A stretch of 64,000 nucleotides of DNA from Photobacterium damselae (lineage in GTDB: Bacteria > Pseudomonadota > Gammaproteobacteria > Enterobacterales > Vibrionaceae): positions 1 through 64,000 of the forward strand of contig NZ_PYOG01000018.1 in the NCBI RefSeq assembly GCF_003026815.1. The letters run 5' to 3'. Under the pieces are notes generated by a model. It was not told the DNA's origin. It worked only from the letters and a program-made list of their open reading frames with translations, and made no database searches. The stretch's first letter is position 1. The number at the start of each line of letters is the position of its first letter. A program made the position numbers and the translations under genes. This document shows, one piece after another, positions 1 to 8,760 of the stretch.

Positions 1-252
1 TATATATTGAATCAAAAATATTGCTCTTATCTGATTTTGTTTTTAGAAAATTAAAATAATTGAATAAACCCAATAAAATTAGAAACTAACTTTTCTTCAA
101 GTAAAAATATATTTTCCCGAGGTTACTATATAATAAACTTTCAATAATAATATTTTTATAATAACCACATCTTTTAAATTAATAATTTTCCACTCTAAGA
201 GTACTAATTAATTTTATATAATCATACAAAACAATTGATATAAAACTCTCAT
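1..252. other. AT-rich intergenic edge, no gene seen
   Basis: This stretch is very AT-rich and has stop codons in all frames. I see no gene, strong hairpin or tandem repeat in it. It lies downstream of the minus-strand polysaccharide genes, so the operon may continue beyond the left edge or end here. Confidence 0.5.
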
Positions 253-804
253 TTACCGATTCCTAACTTTAATTATTTTTGCCGGTGCACCGGCAATAAC
301 CACACCTGATGGAAAACTTTTAGTTACAACACTATTAGCTCCAACTACACAATCATCACCAAGTTTGACACCTTTGAGAATAGATACATTCTCACCAATC
401 CAACAACGGTCACCAATTAAAACAATCTTTTCAGAAAGATCCCAGTTTATAGGATATAATTCATCACAATTAAAATCATGATCATGATCTGTTATATAAA
501 CCTTTGATGCGATTAAACAGTTATTTCCAATTGTTATGTTTTTAGAACAGGCTATATGACAAAAATCATTCATCTGTACACCATATCCAATATTCAAAAC
601 TCCAGAACTGAACACATCAATTCTATTCCCAATACCTGTAGTTAAATTTTCACAACCTATAATTTCACCACAAAGACGAATTCTTATTGGGAGTCTAAGA
701 AGTCTAGCTTTTTTAAAGAAAATTTTTGTATAGATTATAGATATAATTATTCTTATAATATCTATTAAACCATAACCTTTATACCTAAAAAGTTGACTAT
801 TCAT
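253..804 (-). CDS. Hexapeptide-repeat O-acyltransferase (WbbJ/WcaF-like)
   Basis: This 183-residue protein is probably a cytoplasmic acetyltransferase that O-acetylates a sugar of the surface polysaccharide. From about residue 60 it shows imperfect hexapeptide repeats of the left-handed beta-helix type (IGNNCLIA, IGDRCWIGENVSIL, LGDDCVVGANSVV), ending in the usual GAPAKIIK cap. The DHDHDF segment near residue 107 supplies the histidine expected at the active site of the maltose/galactoside acetyltransferase group. The N-terminal 30 residues are hydrophobic and may be a membrane-contacting extension. It overlaps the upstream glycosyltransferase gene by 8 bases and is the last gene of the operon inside the window. 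The acceptor sugar cannot be told from sequence. Confidence 0.85.
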   Translation of the reverse strand: MNSQLFRYKGYGLIDIIRIIISIIYTKIFFKKARLLRLPIRIRLCGEIIGCENLTTGIGNRIDVFSSGVLNIGYGVQMNDFCHIACSKNITIGNNCLIASKVYITDHDHDFNCDELYPINWDLSEKIVLIGDRCWIGENVSILKGVKLGDDCVVGANSVVTKSFPSGVVIAGAPAKIIKVRNR

Positions 805-2059
805 TAATTATTTTTTCCAAAATATTTGTTGAGCTCTGCCTACTCAAGCTATAGATAAAATTGTTATCTTTTTTAATTTTAAAGTTATTTAAATCCAAAT
901 CGTCGAAAATCTTTTCATAATCAGGATCAACTAAAATAGGAGCTAATAATAATCCACTTTGTCTTAAAATTTTTGCAGCATCTGAATATGGATCTAGCTC
1001 AGCAATAATAGGTCGACCAGAAGCAATATACTCATATATTTTAGTTGGAATTAATCCTCGGCTTGACCAAGTATTAAATACAACACTTTCAGAAACAAAA
1101 TTAATTTCTGAACTTTTCATTATCCTAATACATTCATCATAAGACTTAGGCCCATGAAGTATAACTTTATCAGATAAAGAGCTAGACCTATTAACAATAT
1201 CTTCAATTAAACTACAGCTTCCATAAAAATTTATTTTTATATTTTTCTTTGTCTTTTCTAAAAAATCCATTAATGTTCTTGGTATCCTTAATGGATGTTC
1301 AATACTACCAAAATAACTCAAATTAATAATACGATCCGATTTAATAGTTATAGGAACATCTTTTTCAAACATATTTAAATCAAATCCGTTTCTTATTAGA
1401 ATCGTATTATCATTAAATTCCTTATAATAATTTAACCAAGATTCAGACACCGTAGTTACCACATCAGCAGAACGACAAATATACTTATCAATAAAAGTCT
1501 CTAACCAACAAAACTTTGATGAAAACATATAATTATTTGAAAATGGGTCCCTATAATCAATAATCAATTTAGATTGGCTTCTTTTTGAAAGAAAAATAGC
1601 AAATATATGACTTACCCATGGAGGAGAAGTGCTAATTACAACTGAATTTCTAAAAATTTCATTAATAATTTCTTTATCACCTCCAAATTTAATTTTTACC
1701 ATTTGAAAAATAATAGGAATGATACGGAAATCTAAAACTTGACCAAAAATAGGATTAATATATTTACGCTTAATTTTTTTTAACTTTGATACAAAATTAG
1801 TTTCCTGAACGACTAAGTTATTGTTATCTCTATCTACTTCAACAAATGGAACTTTATTTATTTTAAAATATCCATACTCATAAACATTAACTCTTTTATC
1901 AATAAAATGGTATAACTTCTCTGATTGTTTTTTGCTAGTTGTTACAACAGTAACCTTATATCCTAAGCCAGAAAAATAATTAACCCAAAATGACACACGT
2001 CGAACCCCTACGTGTTCTTCAGGTGGAAAGTAATTACAGACAAATACAATTGAATTCAT
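797..2059 (-). CDS. GT4-like glycosyltransferase
   Basis: This 420-residue protein is a probable GT-B-fold glycosyltransferase building the polysaccharide repeat unit. The N-terminus (IVFVCNYFPPEEHVGVRR) is typical of GT4 enzymes. The C-terminal half has the donor-binding pattern, with FYG and HG strands followed by a KIYEYIASGRPIIAEL segment. I start it at 2059 and not at the ATG 39 bases upstream, because AAGGAAA lies just before this ATG and the ATG forms an ATGA overlap with the stop of the preceding gene. Donor and acceptor are unknown. The very low GC content matches the rest of the cluster and suggests horizontal transfer. Confidence 0.8.
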   Translation of the reverse strand: MNSIVFVCNYFPPEEHVGVRRVSFWVNYFSGLGYKVTVVTTSKKQSEKLYHFIDKRVNVYEYGYFKINKVPFVEVDRDNNNLVVQETNFVSKLKKIKRKYINPIFGQVLDFRIIPIIFQMVKIKFGGDKEIINEIFRNSVVISTSPPWVSHIFAIFLSKRSQSKLIIDYRDPFSNNYMFSSKFCWLETFIDKYICRSADVVTTVSESWLNYYKEFNDNTILIRNGFDLNMFEKDVPITIKSDRIINLSYFGSIEHPLRIPRTLMDFLEKTKKNIKINFYGSCSLIEDIVNRSSSLSDKVILHGPKSYDECIRIMKSSEINFVSESVVFNTWSSRGLIPTKIYEYIASGRPIIAELDPYSDAAKILRQSGLLLAPILVDPDYEKIFDDLDLNNFKIKKDNNFIYSLSRQSSTNILEKIINE

Positions 2060-2895
2060 GATATTTTTTTCCTTGGATGATATCCATTTAAATAACATTT
2101 TAAGAAATCTAAAATCAATCTTAACTCATAGTTAAATAATAGGGATAACGTATGTTTAAATACTGATTTAATAATTTTAATTGACGGATAATACTTCAAT
2201 TGTAATGACAAGTCATAACCACGCTCAATAAATCTAAATTTTTTTCTTTTATCTGATTCTGGTTCATACTTTGACAAAGAATGATATATCTCACCAGATA
2301 TATTAATCGATTTAATATCTATATCATTCAATCGATAAAAAAATGTACTATCAACTCCATATAAATAAAAATTTTCATCAAATACTGAACCGTATTTTTT
2401 AATCATTAATTCGACGACTTTATCTGATATACACAAACCAGAACCAATTGATATTAAACTTTTAGTTTCATTTAAAACACTATTATTATTTACAATCTTT
2501 CCTTTATATCTTGGATATCTTATACATTCACCAGCAATAATAAGAGGAAGTGATATCTCGTTCTTAGATAATAAAAGTTTTGTTATAAAATCCACTTTAA
2601 AAGTTGAATCATCATCTAATATGAGAAACTTTTCAGCTGGGTATTTATCGATAAACTTATTATACAAAATAGCCAACCCCTCATTATATAATGTTTCTTC
2701 AAAAAAAATCTCTTTATATCTTTCAGCTTCATCCAGAATAGAAACAGGGCCATTATTCCAAATTACTACATTTAAACCTTTATCTACTAAAGAAAGACTG
2801 TTTATAATCGATTGGAAAGAAGAACTTTCCTCTAATTTTTTGTTATAAATTACTATTAAAATAGAGATTTCTTTTAATTTTTGATTACATTCCAT
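2056..2895 (-). CDS. GT2 family glycosyltransferase (rhamnosyltransferase-like)
   Basis: This 279-residue protein is a GT-A-fold family 2 glycosyltransferase. It opens with ISILIVIYNKK, carries a VIWNNGP strand where family 2 enzymes have their first nucleotide-binding Asp/Asn, and has the metal-binding LDDDSTF motif near residue 95. A FYLYGVDSTFFYRL segment further on resembles the rhamnosyltransferase branch of the family. It overlaps the upstream polymerase gene by 11 bases and the downstream GT4 gene by 4, so it is co-translated within the operon. Acceptor and linkage cannot be inferred. Confidence 0.78.
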   Translation of the reverse strand: MECNQKLKEISILIVIYNKKLEESSSFQSIINSLSLVDKGLNVVIWNNGPVSILDEAERYKEIFFEETLYNEGLAILYNKFIDKYPAEKFLILDDDSTFKVDFITKLLLSKNEISLPLIIAGECIRYPRYKGKIVNNNSVLNETKSLISIGSGLCISDKVVELMIKKYGSVFDENFYLYGVDSTFFYRLNDIDIKSINISGEIYHSLSKYEPESDKRKKFRFIERGYDLSLQLKYYPSIKIIKSVFKHTLSLLFNYELRLILDFLKCYLNGYHPRKKIS

Positions 2896-3892
2896 ATGGT
2901 AAATACCCAGAACTAGTATAAATAATTCTTAAATAATTAAGAATATATAATCCACCAATTATCACAAATATATAAGATGGAATTCTACGTTTTGATAAGA
3001 CAATCATAGGCGATAGAGATAAACATATAGCTATAATTTTAAGAACTCGAAGCATACCTATCGAAAGTGATGCAAAGGAAAATAAAATATATAGTAATAT
3101 TATTATCACTACTATATCTCGTAATATTTCTTTATGAGTTGTCCTATTAAAAACACTGCCAACTAATAATAAACTGCCAATAACAAAAATATCTGATAGA
3201 CCGCTAAATAAAGATCTCGTATAAAGTGTTTTATATGCCTCTACTTTATCAGCAATCCTTGGGAAAATATTAATTATATATTCCCAAAAGAATATACCTA
3301 TCCCAAATAATACAATATAAATTGATAATTTTATAACACCATTTATATTTAATTCAATTTTTACTTTTTTAAAAAACACATGAAAAAAAATTAAAATGAT
3401 CGTCGAAACGTGACTTAAAAATGCAAGCAACCTCAACTTATAAGAATTATTTTCGTAACATACAGAAGTCACAAATAAAAAATAACACATTGATGCTCTT
3501 AGTGTATTTGTTAATCCATCAATTAACAAAAAAACGCCAAAAGTTAATAAAAAAGGTCTACTTATAGAATACCTTTTTGTGATAAATATAAATAATGTAC
3601 AAAGTAAAATAGAATATAATAAATTAAAAATGATTACATTATTCTCATCAAATAATTTAGCTATATACATTAGACAAGATATAAGTGGTTCAGAACTAAT
3701 ATTAAAACTATTAAAGTAATCAGATAAATTATGAAATCTATATATATAATTCTCGGTATCAGGACCTGATTCACCTCTATATGTAGAAAAAACAACTAAT
3801 GGAATCATTAACAAAGCTCTAATACTTACAGGCAAACGTATAGCGAGTAATATAATATAAGCCCAAAAAACAGCCAAAGAATAATAAATCAT
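2885..3892 (-). CDS. EpsG-family polysaccharide polymerase (Wzy-like)
   Basis: This 335-residue multi-pass inner-membrane protein has about nine to ten predicted hydrophobic segments. Near the start it has a STYRGESGPDTENYIYRF loop, which resembles the G-x-D-x-x-x-Y-x-x-x-F signature of the EpsG/Wzy family. In a Wzx/Wzy pathway such a protein polymerises lipid-linked repeat units in the periplasm. The cluster contains one flippase (5717-7192) and this single polymerase candidate, which supports the role. Wzy proteins are too divergent for a firmer assignment. Confidence 0.72.
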   Translation of the reverse strand: MIYYSLAVFWAYIILLAIRLPVSIRALLMIPLVVFSTYRGESGPDTENYIYRFHNLSDYFNSFNISSEPLISCLMYIAKLFDENNVIIFNLLYSILLCTLFIFITKRYSISRPFLLTFGVFLLIDGLTNTLRASMCYFLFVTSVCYENNSYKLRLLAFLSHVSTIILIFFHVFFKKVKIELNINGVIKLSIYIVLFGIGIFFWEYIINIFPRIADKVEAYKTLYTRSLFSGLSDIFVIGSLLLVGSVFNRTTHKEILRDIVVIIILLYILFSFASLSIGMLRVLKIIAICLSLSPMIVLSKRRIPSYIFVIIGGLYILNYLRIIYTSSGYLPYGM

Positions 3893-3894
3893 AA

Positions 3895-4710
3895 TTAAGC
3901 ATATTTCTTTATAATATTACTTTCACTTGAATTACAACCAATATATTTAGATAAACATAATCTTTTCAAATGAATGAATATAGGTTTTTTTATTAGTTTT
4001 CTATTTTTACTTTCAAATGATAATTTCTCCCACTGCTCACAATCAACAAATTTATATCCGCTTTTTTCTCTACTAAAAATTGAAGGTTCGTATGAAAATG
4101 TTTTTCCATATATCTCAGTACCAGTAAAACTAATCACATCTATTCCACGATTTAGCATTGTTCGAATTTCTTCAATACCACTCAAAGTAAAAATACAATG
4201 AGCATCACACTTCATTAAATAATCACAGCTCCCTTTAGAAAATGAATATTCATAAAATTTCGATAATGAGCCTGCTGGATTTTTTTCTATTCTATTAATA
4301 TACCCGTTTCCAGCAATCTCAACTTTTTGTTTATAACTATATATCTTAATTTCAACTATATTTTTTAATTCTTCTTTCAATCTTTTACAAATAGATAAAG
4401 TAGAATCATTTGAATCGTTATCTATTATAATAATTTCACTAGCTAACGGGACTATAGATAAAATTGATGATTCAATATACTCCTGACAATTTTTAACTCT
4501 ATATATTGCAGAAACCGATGGATATAATTCTTTTGATGACTGTAAATAATCTAATTTATTAGATATCTTATTATCAAATGATAATCGTTCCAAATCACCA
4601 CTGATACCCTCTATCTCAAATAATAATTTATTATATTCGTGACTTCTAATTGTCCTACTAAAAATAAAATATCTAATTTTAAAAAAAATTTCTTTAATTT
4701 TACGAATCAA
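3895..4710 (-). CDS. GT2-like glycosyltransferase
   Basis: This 271-residue protein has a GT-A core. SVSAIYRVKNCQEYIESS begins the Rossmann-like fold, IIIIDNDSNDSTLS is the classic family 2 nucleotide-binding segment, and DYLMKCDAHCIF stands where the DxD motif is expected. It is short for the family and ends soon after the catalytic core. About 50 N-terminal residues before the core are basic and partly coiled. It lies two bases downstream of... the next gene's start region in the same operon direction, so it is transcribed with the other transferases. Substrate unknown. Confidence 0.7.
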   Translation of the reverse strand: MIRKIKEIFFKIRYFIFSRTIRSHEYNKLLFEIEGISGDLERLSFDNKISNKLDYLQSSKELYPSVSAIYRVKNCQEYIESSILSIVPLASEIIIIDNDSNDSTLSICKRLKEELKNIVEIKIYSYKQKVEIAGNGYINRIEKNPAGSLSKFYEYSFSKGSCDYLMKCDAHCIFTLSGIEEIRTMLNRGIDVISFTGTEIYGKTFSYEPSIFSREKSGYKFVDCEQWEKLSFESKNRKLIKKPIFIHLKRLCLSKYIGCNSSESNIIKKYA

Positions 4711-4728
4711 AACAAACCACCATCATAA

Positions 4729-5706
4729 CTAAAACTTAAATAGCTTAATTTTTTTTGTATACAAATCATCAAAATGATATCTTATTGTTTCATCTTCCTT
4801 ATAAATCACTTTTTCCTTTATTTTAAAATCTGTATGACCATGCCAACCCAATACTTCCTGTTCTTCCTTTACTCTTTCTGCTCTTTTTGGTGAATATTTA
4901 CTTTTAGCATGTTCTATTGAACGAATACTATAATGAAATCTAGGTAAGCGTAGAGGAAAAATTTTTCTACCCTTGAAAAATACATTATGCCCACCACTAG
5001 ATACTAGATCAACTTTATCATCACCTTGCAACCAAATCTTATTTTGAATTATATATGACGGAATATCTGAAATTCTATAGTTTTTAAAATGACTAATAGG
5101 ATTTCCAATAGTAAAATCATCATTTAGTGGTACAAAGTCTAACATTCTCAATGAAACGCAATTAAACCCTTCTTGTTCAACAAAAGATAAAAAATCTCCC
5201 AATTGAATACCTTTAATTGGGGGGATAGTATATTCATCACTATCCTGATGAATTATCCATCTTCCTTTATGATGTAATGCAATATTCGTTTTTAAATCTA
5301 ACATAGCTCTCCACATAAAATTAGATGTTGGACCTTCAAAAGGATAATGGAACGCTGTGATTTTTTTAGGATACTTTTTGCGAAGTTCTTCAATAATTGT
5401 CCAGGTACCATCACTTGACCAATTGTCTATTATTATCTGTTCTAAACCAGCTTCCATATTTTTAAGAATTATTGATTCTATAATGTCGTGATCATTAAAT
5501 GTTGTCATAATTAAAAGAGGAGGATACTTTAAAGAACACTTCTTAGAATTAATTTCTTTTCTTGCCACCTCTAATATTTCTATATTTTTTTTATCAGAAT
5601 TAGATATAGAATTAATTGTATTTTTTACTATATTTTTAATCCCTACTAAAAATGGAAAACTAATAAAAAGCTTATATGCCTTAACTTTTATTGATTGTAA
5701 TTTCAT
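4729..5706 (-). CDS. GT2/GT92-like glycosyltransferase
   Basis: This 325-residue protein has a family 2-like core. LLIMTTFNDHDIIESII opens it, QIIIDNWSSDGTW is the nucleotide-binding loop, and IIHQDSDEYTIPP carries the acidic metal-binding motif near residue 155. The arrangement of a short fold followed by a D-x-D-E motif resembles the Glyco_tranf_2_4/GT92 group. The remaining C-terminal part is rich in aromatic and basic residues. It is spaced 10 bases from the flippase gene upstream. Substrate and linkage are not predictable. Confidence 0.7.
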   Translation of the reverse strand: MKLQSIKVKAYKLFISFPFLVGIKNIVKNTINSISNSDKKNIEILEVARKEINSKKCSLKYPPLLIMTTFNDHDIIESIILKNMEAGLEQIIIDNWSSDGTWTIIEELRKKYPKKITAFHYPFEGPTSNFMWRAMLDLKTNIALHHKGRWIIHQDSDEYTIPPIKGIQLGDFLSFVEQEGFNCVSLRMLDFVPLNDDFTIGNPISHFKNYRISDIPSYIIQNKIWLQGDDKVDLVSSGGHNVFFKGRKIFPLRLPRFHYSIRSIEHAKSKYSPKRAERVKEEQEVLGWHGHTDFKIKEKVIYKEDETIRYHFDDLYTKKIKLFKF

Positions 5707-5716
5707 CTACACTACC

Positions 5717-7192
5717 CTATAATTTTTTAAAAAGATCTTTTATTAACACCCTAAAATCTCTAACCGATAGAAAAACAACCGTGATAAGTAACATCATCAG
5801 TATTGAATTTGAAAATAATGAAATATAATTCAAGCTAAAATCACTCAAAAAACTGAAATTAATAACAAACAATATGAAAGATAGCACAATTAAATATTTC
5901 AATATACTTTTTAAATATAAATTAAATTTAACTTTTAAAACTTTACTATAAAAAACCCATGGTTTCATTATTATAATAAATATGATATTGGTAAAAACAG
6001 TTGAAAAAATAACTCCATTAATACCATAGTGTTTAACAAGTAATAGCGAAAGTATTAGATTAATAAAACCTTCCATAACTGGTAAATGTATGTCATTGTA
6101 ATATCCACTTACCTCCTTAAATATATCAATTGTGCGTCTAAATATATTTATAAATAAATTTACAGACATTAATAATAAAGTTGATGATTGTAATATATAT
6201 TCATTCCCCATCCACAATTGAACAATGAAACCAATAGTATAATATGTAACAAATGCAATTATTGCTGCTATATATATATTTACAACTAGAAGACCATTAA
6301 AATAAAATAAAATTTTATTCTCATCACACGATGCAACAATCTTGCCAATTTTGGGTCTTATTACATTCACTATACTATTAAATATGAGTTCTATAAATTT
6401 AGTTATCATTAAATAACTAGAGTATATAGCAACAATTTTCAATCCTATGAATTTTGTAATTATTATAAAGTCAGTATTAAAAATAAGTACGCCAGCTAAA
6501 TTATGTATAAATAAATACTTTGTTTTTTCTATAACAGAATAATCTTTCTCCCCTCCCTTTTCATACTTATCTCCATATATATTATTGTAAATCACTTTAA
6601 ATGTAATCCATTCCAACAAATTAAATAAAACAAAAATAGCAACAAATAAATAAAAGGATTCGAATACAATCAATGTATATATTTGAAGTATTTGAACAGT
6701 AGTTTTAATTAAATTTCTAATAATAAGAACTGTTTGATATCGCTGATCAGATGTAAGTATTATTGGATAATCAGAATAGAAGTAGGTAATAGATATCCCT
6801 ACAACATATAGAGACCAGACAACAAATATCTCAATTGAAATATCATTAATTATATATGGTAGTAAAAAGTTGAATAATAAACCCAATATTAAAATGCCAA
6901 AACCTATTCGTCGATAAAAATATCTAACTGTAAGTAATACACCATTTATTTTAATTATATTGTTTTCGTTTAAATATCTATATAATGTAGCACTTGCTGC
7001 AGCACCAACCCCCAACTCAGCCAGATTCAGATATGCAAGTAGCTGAGTAAACAGCCTAAGAATACCAAGATTTTCCTGTCCTAAAGAATCACTAAATACT
7101 TTATTTATAAAAAATGCTAATATCCCAGTTATTAATGTAAATATTATACTAAATAAGACACTATTACGAAAATTACCCATTACTTTATTCAC
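5717..7192 (-). CDS. wzx: Wzx-type polysaccharide flippase
   Basis: This 491-residue integral membrane protein has roughly fourteen hydrophobic segments and matches the polysaccharide-transporter (MOP superfamily) pattern. It opens with a GNFRNSVLFSIIFTLITGILAFFINKVFSDSLGQE-type first helix and loop, split here only by wording. It is expected to flip undecaprenyl-linked repeat units across the inner membrane. It is the first AT-rich gene after wecA, separated by a 228-base gap in which I see no clear promoter or terminator. An in-frame ATG four codons later is an alternative start. Confidence 0.8.
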   Translation of the reverse strand: MNKVMGNFRNSVLFSIIFTLITGILAFFINKVFSDSLGQENLGILRLFTQLLAYLNLAELGVGAAASATLYRYLNENNIIKINGVLLTVRYFYRRIGFGILILGLLFNFLLPYIINDISIEIFVVWSLYVVGISITYFYSDYPIILTSDQRYQTVLIIRNLIKTTVQILQIYTLIVFESFYLFVAIFVLFNLLEWITFKVIYNNIYGDKYEKGGEKDYSVIEKTKYLFIHNLAGVLIFNTDFIIITKFIGLKIVAIYSSYLMITKFIELIFNSIVNVIRPKIGKIVASCDENKILFYFNGLLVVNIYIAAIIAFVTYYTIGFIVQLWMGNEYILQSSTLLLMSVNLFINIFRRTIDIFKEVSGYYNDIHLPVMEGFINLILSLLLVKHYGINGVIFSTVFTNIIFIIIMKPWVFYSKVLKVKFNLYLKSILKYLIVLSFILFVINFSFLSDFSLNYISLFSNSILMMLLITVVFLSVRDFRVLIKDLFKKL

Positions 7193-7420
7193 AATTTGAT
7201 TTTGAAAAAATATTTAAAGTTAAGCCATTTAAATATTTATCAGAAAGAATTATGATTCTAAATTGACGGCATAAGTTAATTTGTCTACATTAATTATTAT
7301 AATATGACGAACAACAGCCGTACCAATAAAACCAGCACCACTACTAACGAAAATTTTTACGAAGAACAATCCTTTAATTTCAATCCTCGATATAATGGGG
7401 AAGTATGTAAATTAATTGTA

Positions 7421-8503
7421 TTATTGATGTGCTTCTTGAGTTGCTATTTGACGACCAAACAACTTATTAACCCAAGTTGTAATGCGCCAAATATAGCTAA
7501 TTGCCATAATATAAACAGCAAACAAAATTAAGAAGGCAATAAACATAGTCGACTCTGGCACACCACTTAAATCAGCCCAAATTCCTATGCCGGCGCAAAT
7601 ACTTGCCATAAAGCAAATAACGAATAAGGTCATTAGTGGTGATAAACCAATACGCTGACAAATATGATGTAAATGTTCACGATCGGGTTTAAATGGTGAA
7701 TGGCCTTTACGGATACGACGAATCATAATGGTTGCCATATCCATTAGTGGAATCGCAATCAACCATAGCGCTGTAACTGGTTTAAACGCTATTACTTCAG
7801 GTTCTTGAGTACCACGGATCAGCATCCATACTACAGAAAAACCGATAAACATACTGCCTGCATCACCCATAAATACTTTAAAACGGCGGCCCAGAGGGAA
7901 ACCTAAGTTAAGCATAATATAAGGAATCAAAGCAGTAACGATTAACAAGCAAACGGTCGCTAAATAGCTGTTGCCGCTAATGTAGAATACAGTACCAAGA
8001 GCAGTAAAAGTTACTGAAGCTAAACCACCAAGTAACCCATCAATACCATCAACCATATTAAAAGCATTGATTGCACCGATAACGGCAATAATAGTAATAA
8101 TGCTGCCAGCGATCTCACCCAGAGCAATGGTCTCACTGCCCATCAAATAACCAAAGTTATGTAAACTGTGCTGACCAATTAAGATCATAGCAAGTGAGAT
8201 ACCTGCTTGAACCACTAAACGAATTTTGAAACTGATATCAAAATAATCGTCTAAGGCACCTAAAACAATTAAAATGGCAGCACAAGAAAGGTATAACTGT
8301 AAGCTAGGTACCATTGGGAGGAAAAGAGTAAAGCCTACCAATAAGGATAAATAAACTGATATGCCCCCTACTAGAGGGATAACGCCTTGATGTAGCTTGC
8401 GAGCATTCGGCTTATCCACTAAACCAATTTTTTTCGCCACTTTACGCATAATAAATAATGTGGCGAAAGACATTATAAACACAAATAAATAAGCATTATT
8501 CAT
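7421..8503 (-). CDS. wecA: WecA: UDP-GlcNAc:undecaprenyl-phosphate GlcNAc-1-phosphate transferase
   Basis: This 360-residue polytopic protein is expected to start glycan assembly by moving HexNAc-1-phosphate from UDP-HexNAc to undecaprenyl phosphate on the cytoplasmic face. Family motifs are all visible: KLHQGVIPLVGGI near residue 40, the metal-binding LGALDDYFD near 80-90, NAFNMVDGIDGLLGG near 145, GDAGSMFIGF near 210 and HLHHICQRIG near 277. Length is normal for WecA. It lies downstream of wzc in the ops-led operon. GC content is higher than in the transferase genes after it, marking the border between conserved and variable parts of the cluster. An array of CGAGTTT repeats sits 27 bases upstream of its start. 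Confidence 0.93.
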   Translation of the reverse strand: MNNAYLFVFIMSFATLFIMRKVAKKIGLVDKPNARKLHQGVIPLVGGISVYLSLLVGFTLFLPMVPSLQLYLSCAAILIVLGALDDYFDISFKIRLVVQAGISLAMILIGQHSLHNFGYLMGSETIALGEIAGSIITIIAVIGAINAFNMVDGIDGLLGGLASVTFTALGTVFYISGNSYLATVCLLIVTALIPYIMLNLGFPLGRRFKVFMGDAGSMFIGFSVVWMLIRGTQEPEVIAFKPVTALWLIAIPLMDMATIMIRRIRKGHSPFKPDREHLHHICQRIGLSPLMTLFVICFMASICAGIGIWADLSGVPESTMFIAFLILFAVYIMAISYIWRITTWVNKLFGRQIATQEAHQ

Positions 8504-8530
8504 ATAGTAGCCAACATATACATGAGATTT

Positions 8531-8556
8531 CGAGTTTCGAGTTTCGAGTTTCGAGT
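8531..8556 (+). repeat. Heptamer array A, (CGAGTTT)3 plus CGAGT
   Basis: Three full CGAGTTT units and a partial fourth lie between wzc and wecA. An exact inverted copy of one unit, AAACTCG, stands at 8743-8749, a few bases after the wzc stop codon, inside a longer inverted-type segment at 8726-8752. The two arms could pair around a spacer of about 190 bases. The same plan is seen in arrays B, E and F. Confidence 0.9.
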
Positions 8557-8760
8557 AGGATTAAATAATTTAAAAGAAGAGATTCAAGATAACTAAATAA
8601 CTATTGATATAACCTATTTTTTAATTTTAAGCTTGATTCGTTGTTTAGATACAAAAATGCTACTTACAAAGTTAAACTCTATAAGTAGCAATATAATCAA
8701 TTATGAGTACCTGAAATATACATCTCGGCACTCGTAATCACGAAACTCGCTAACTACAAC

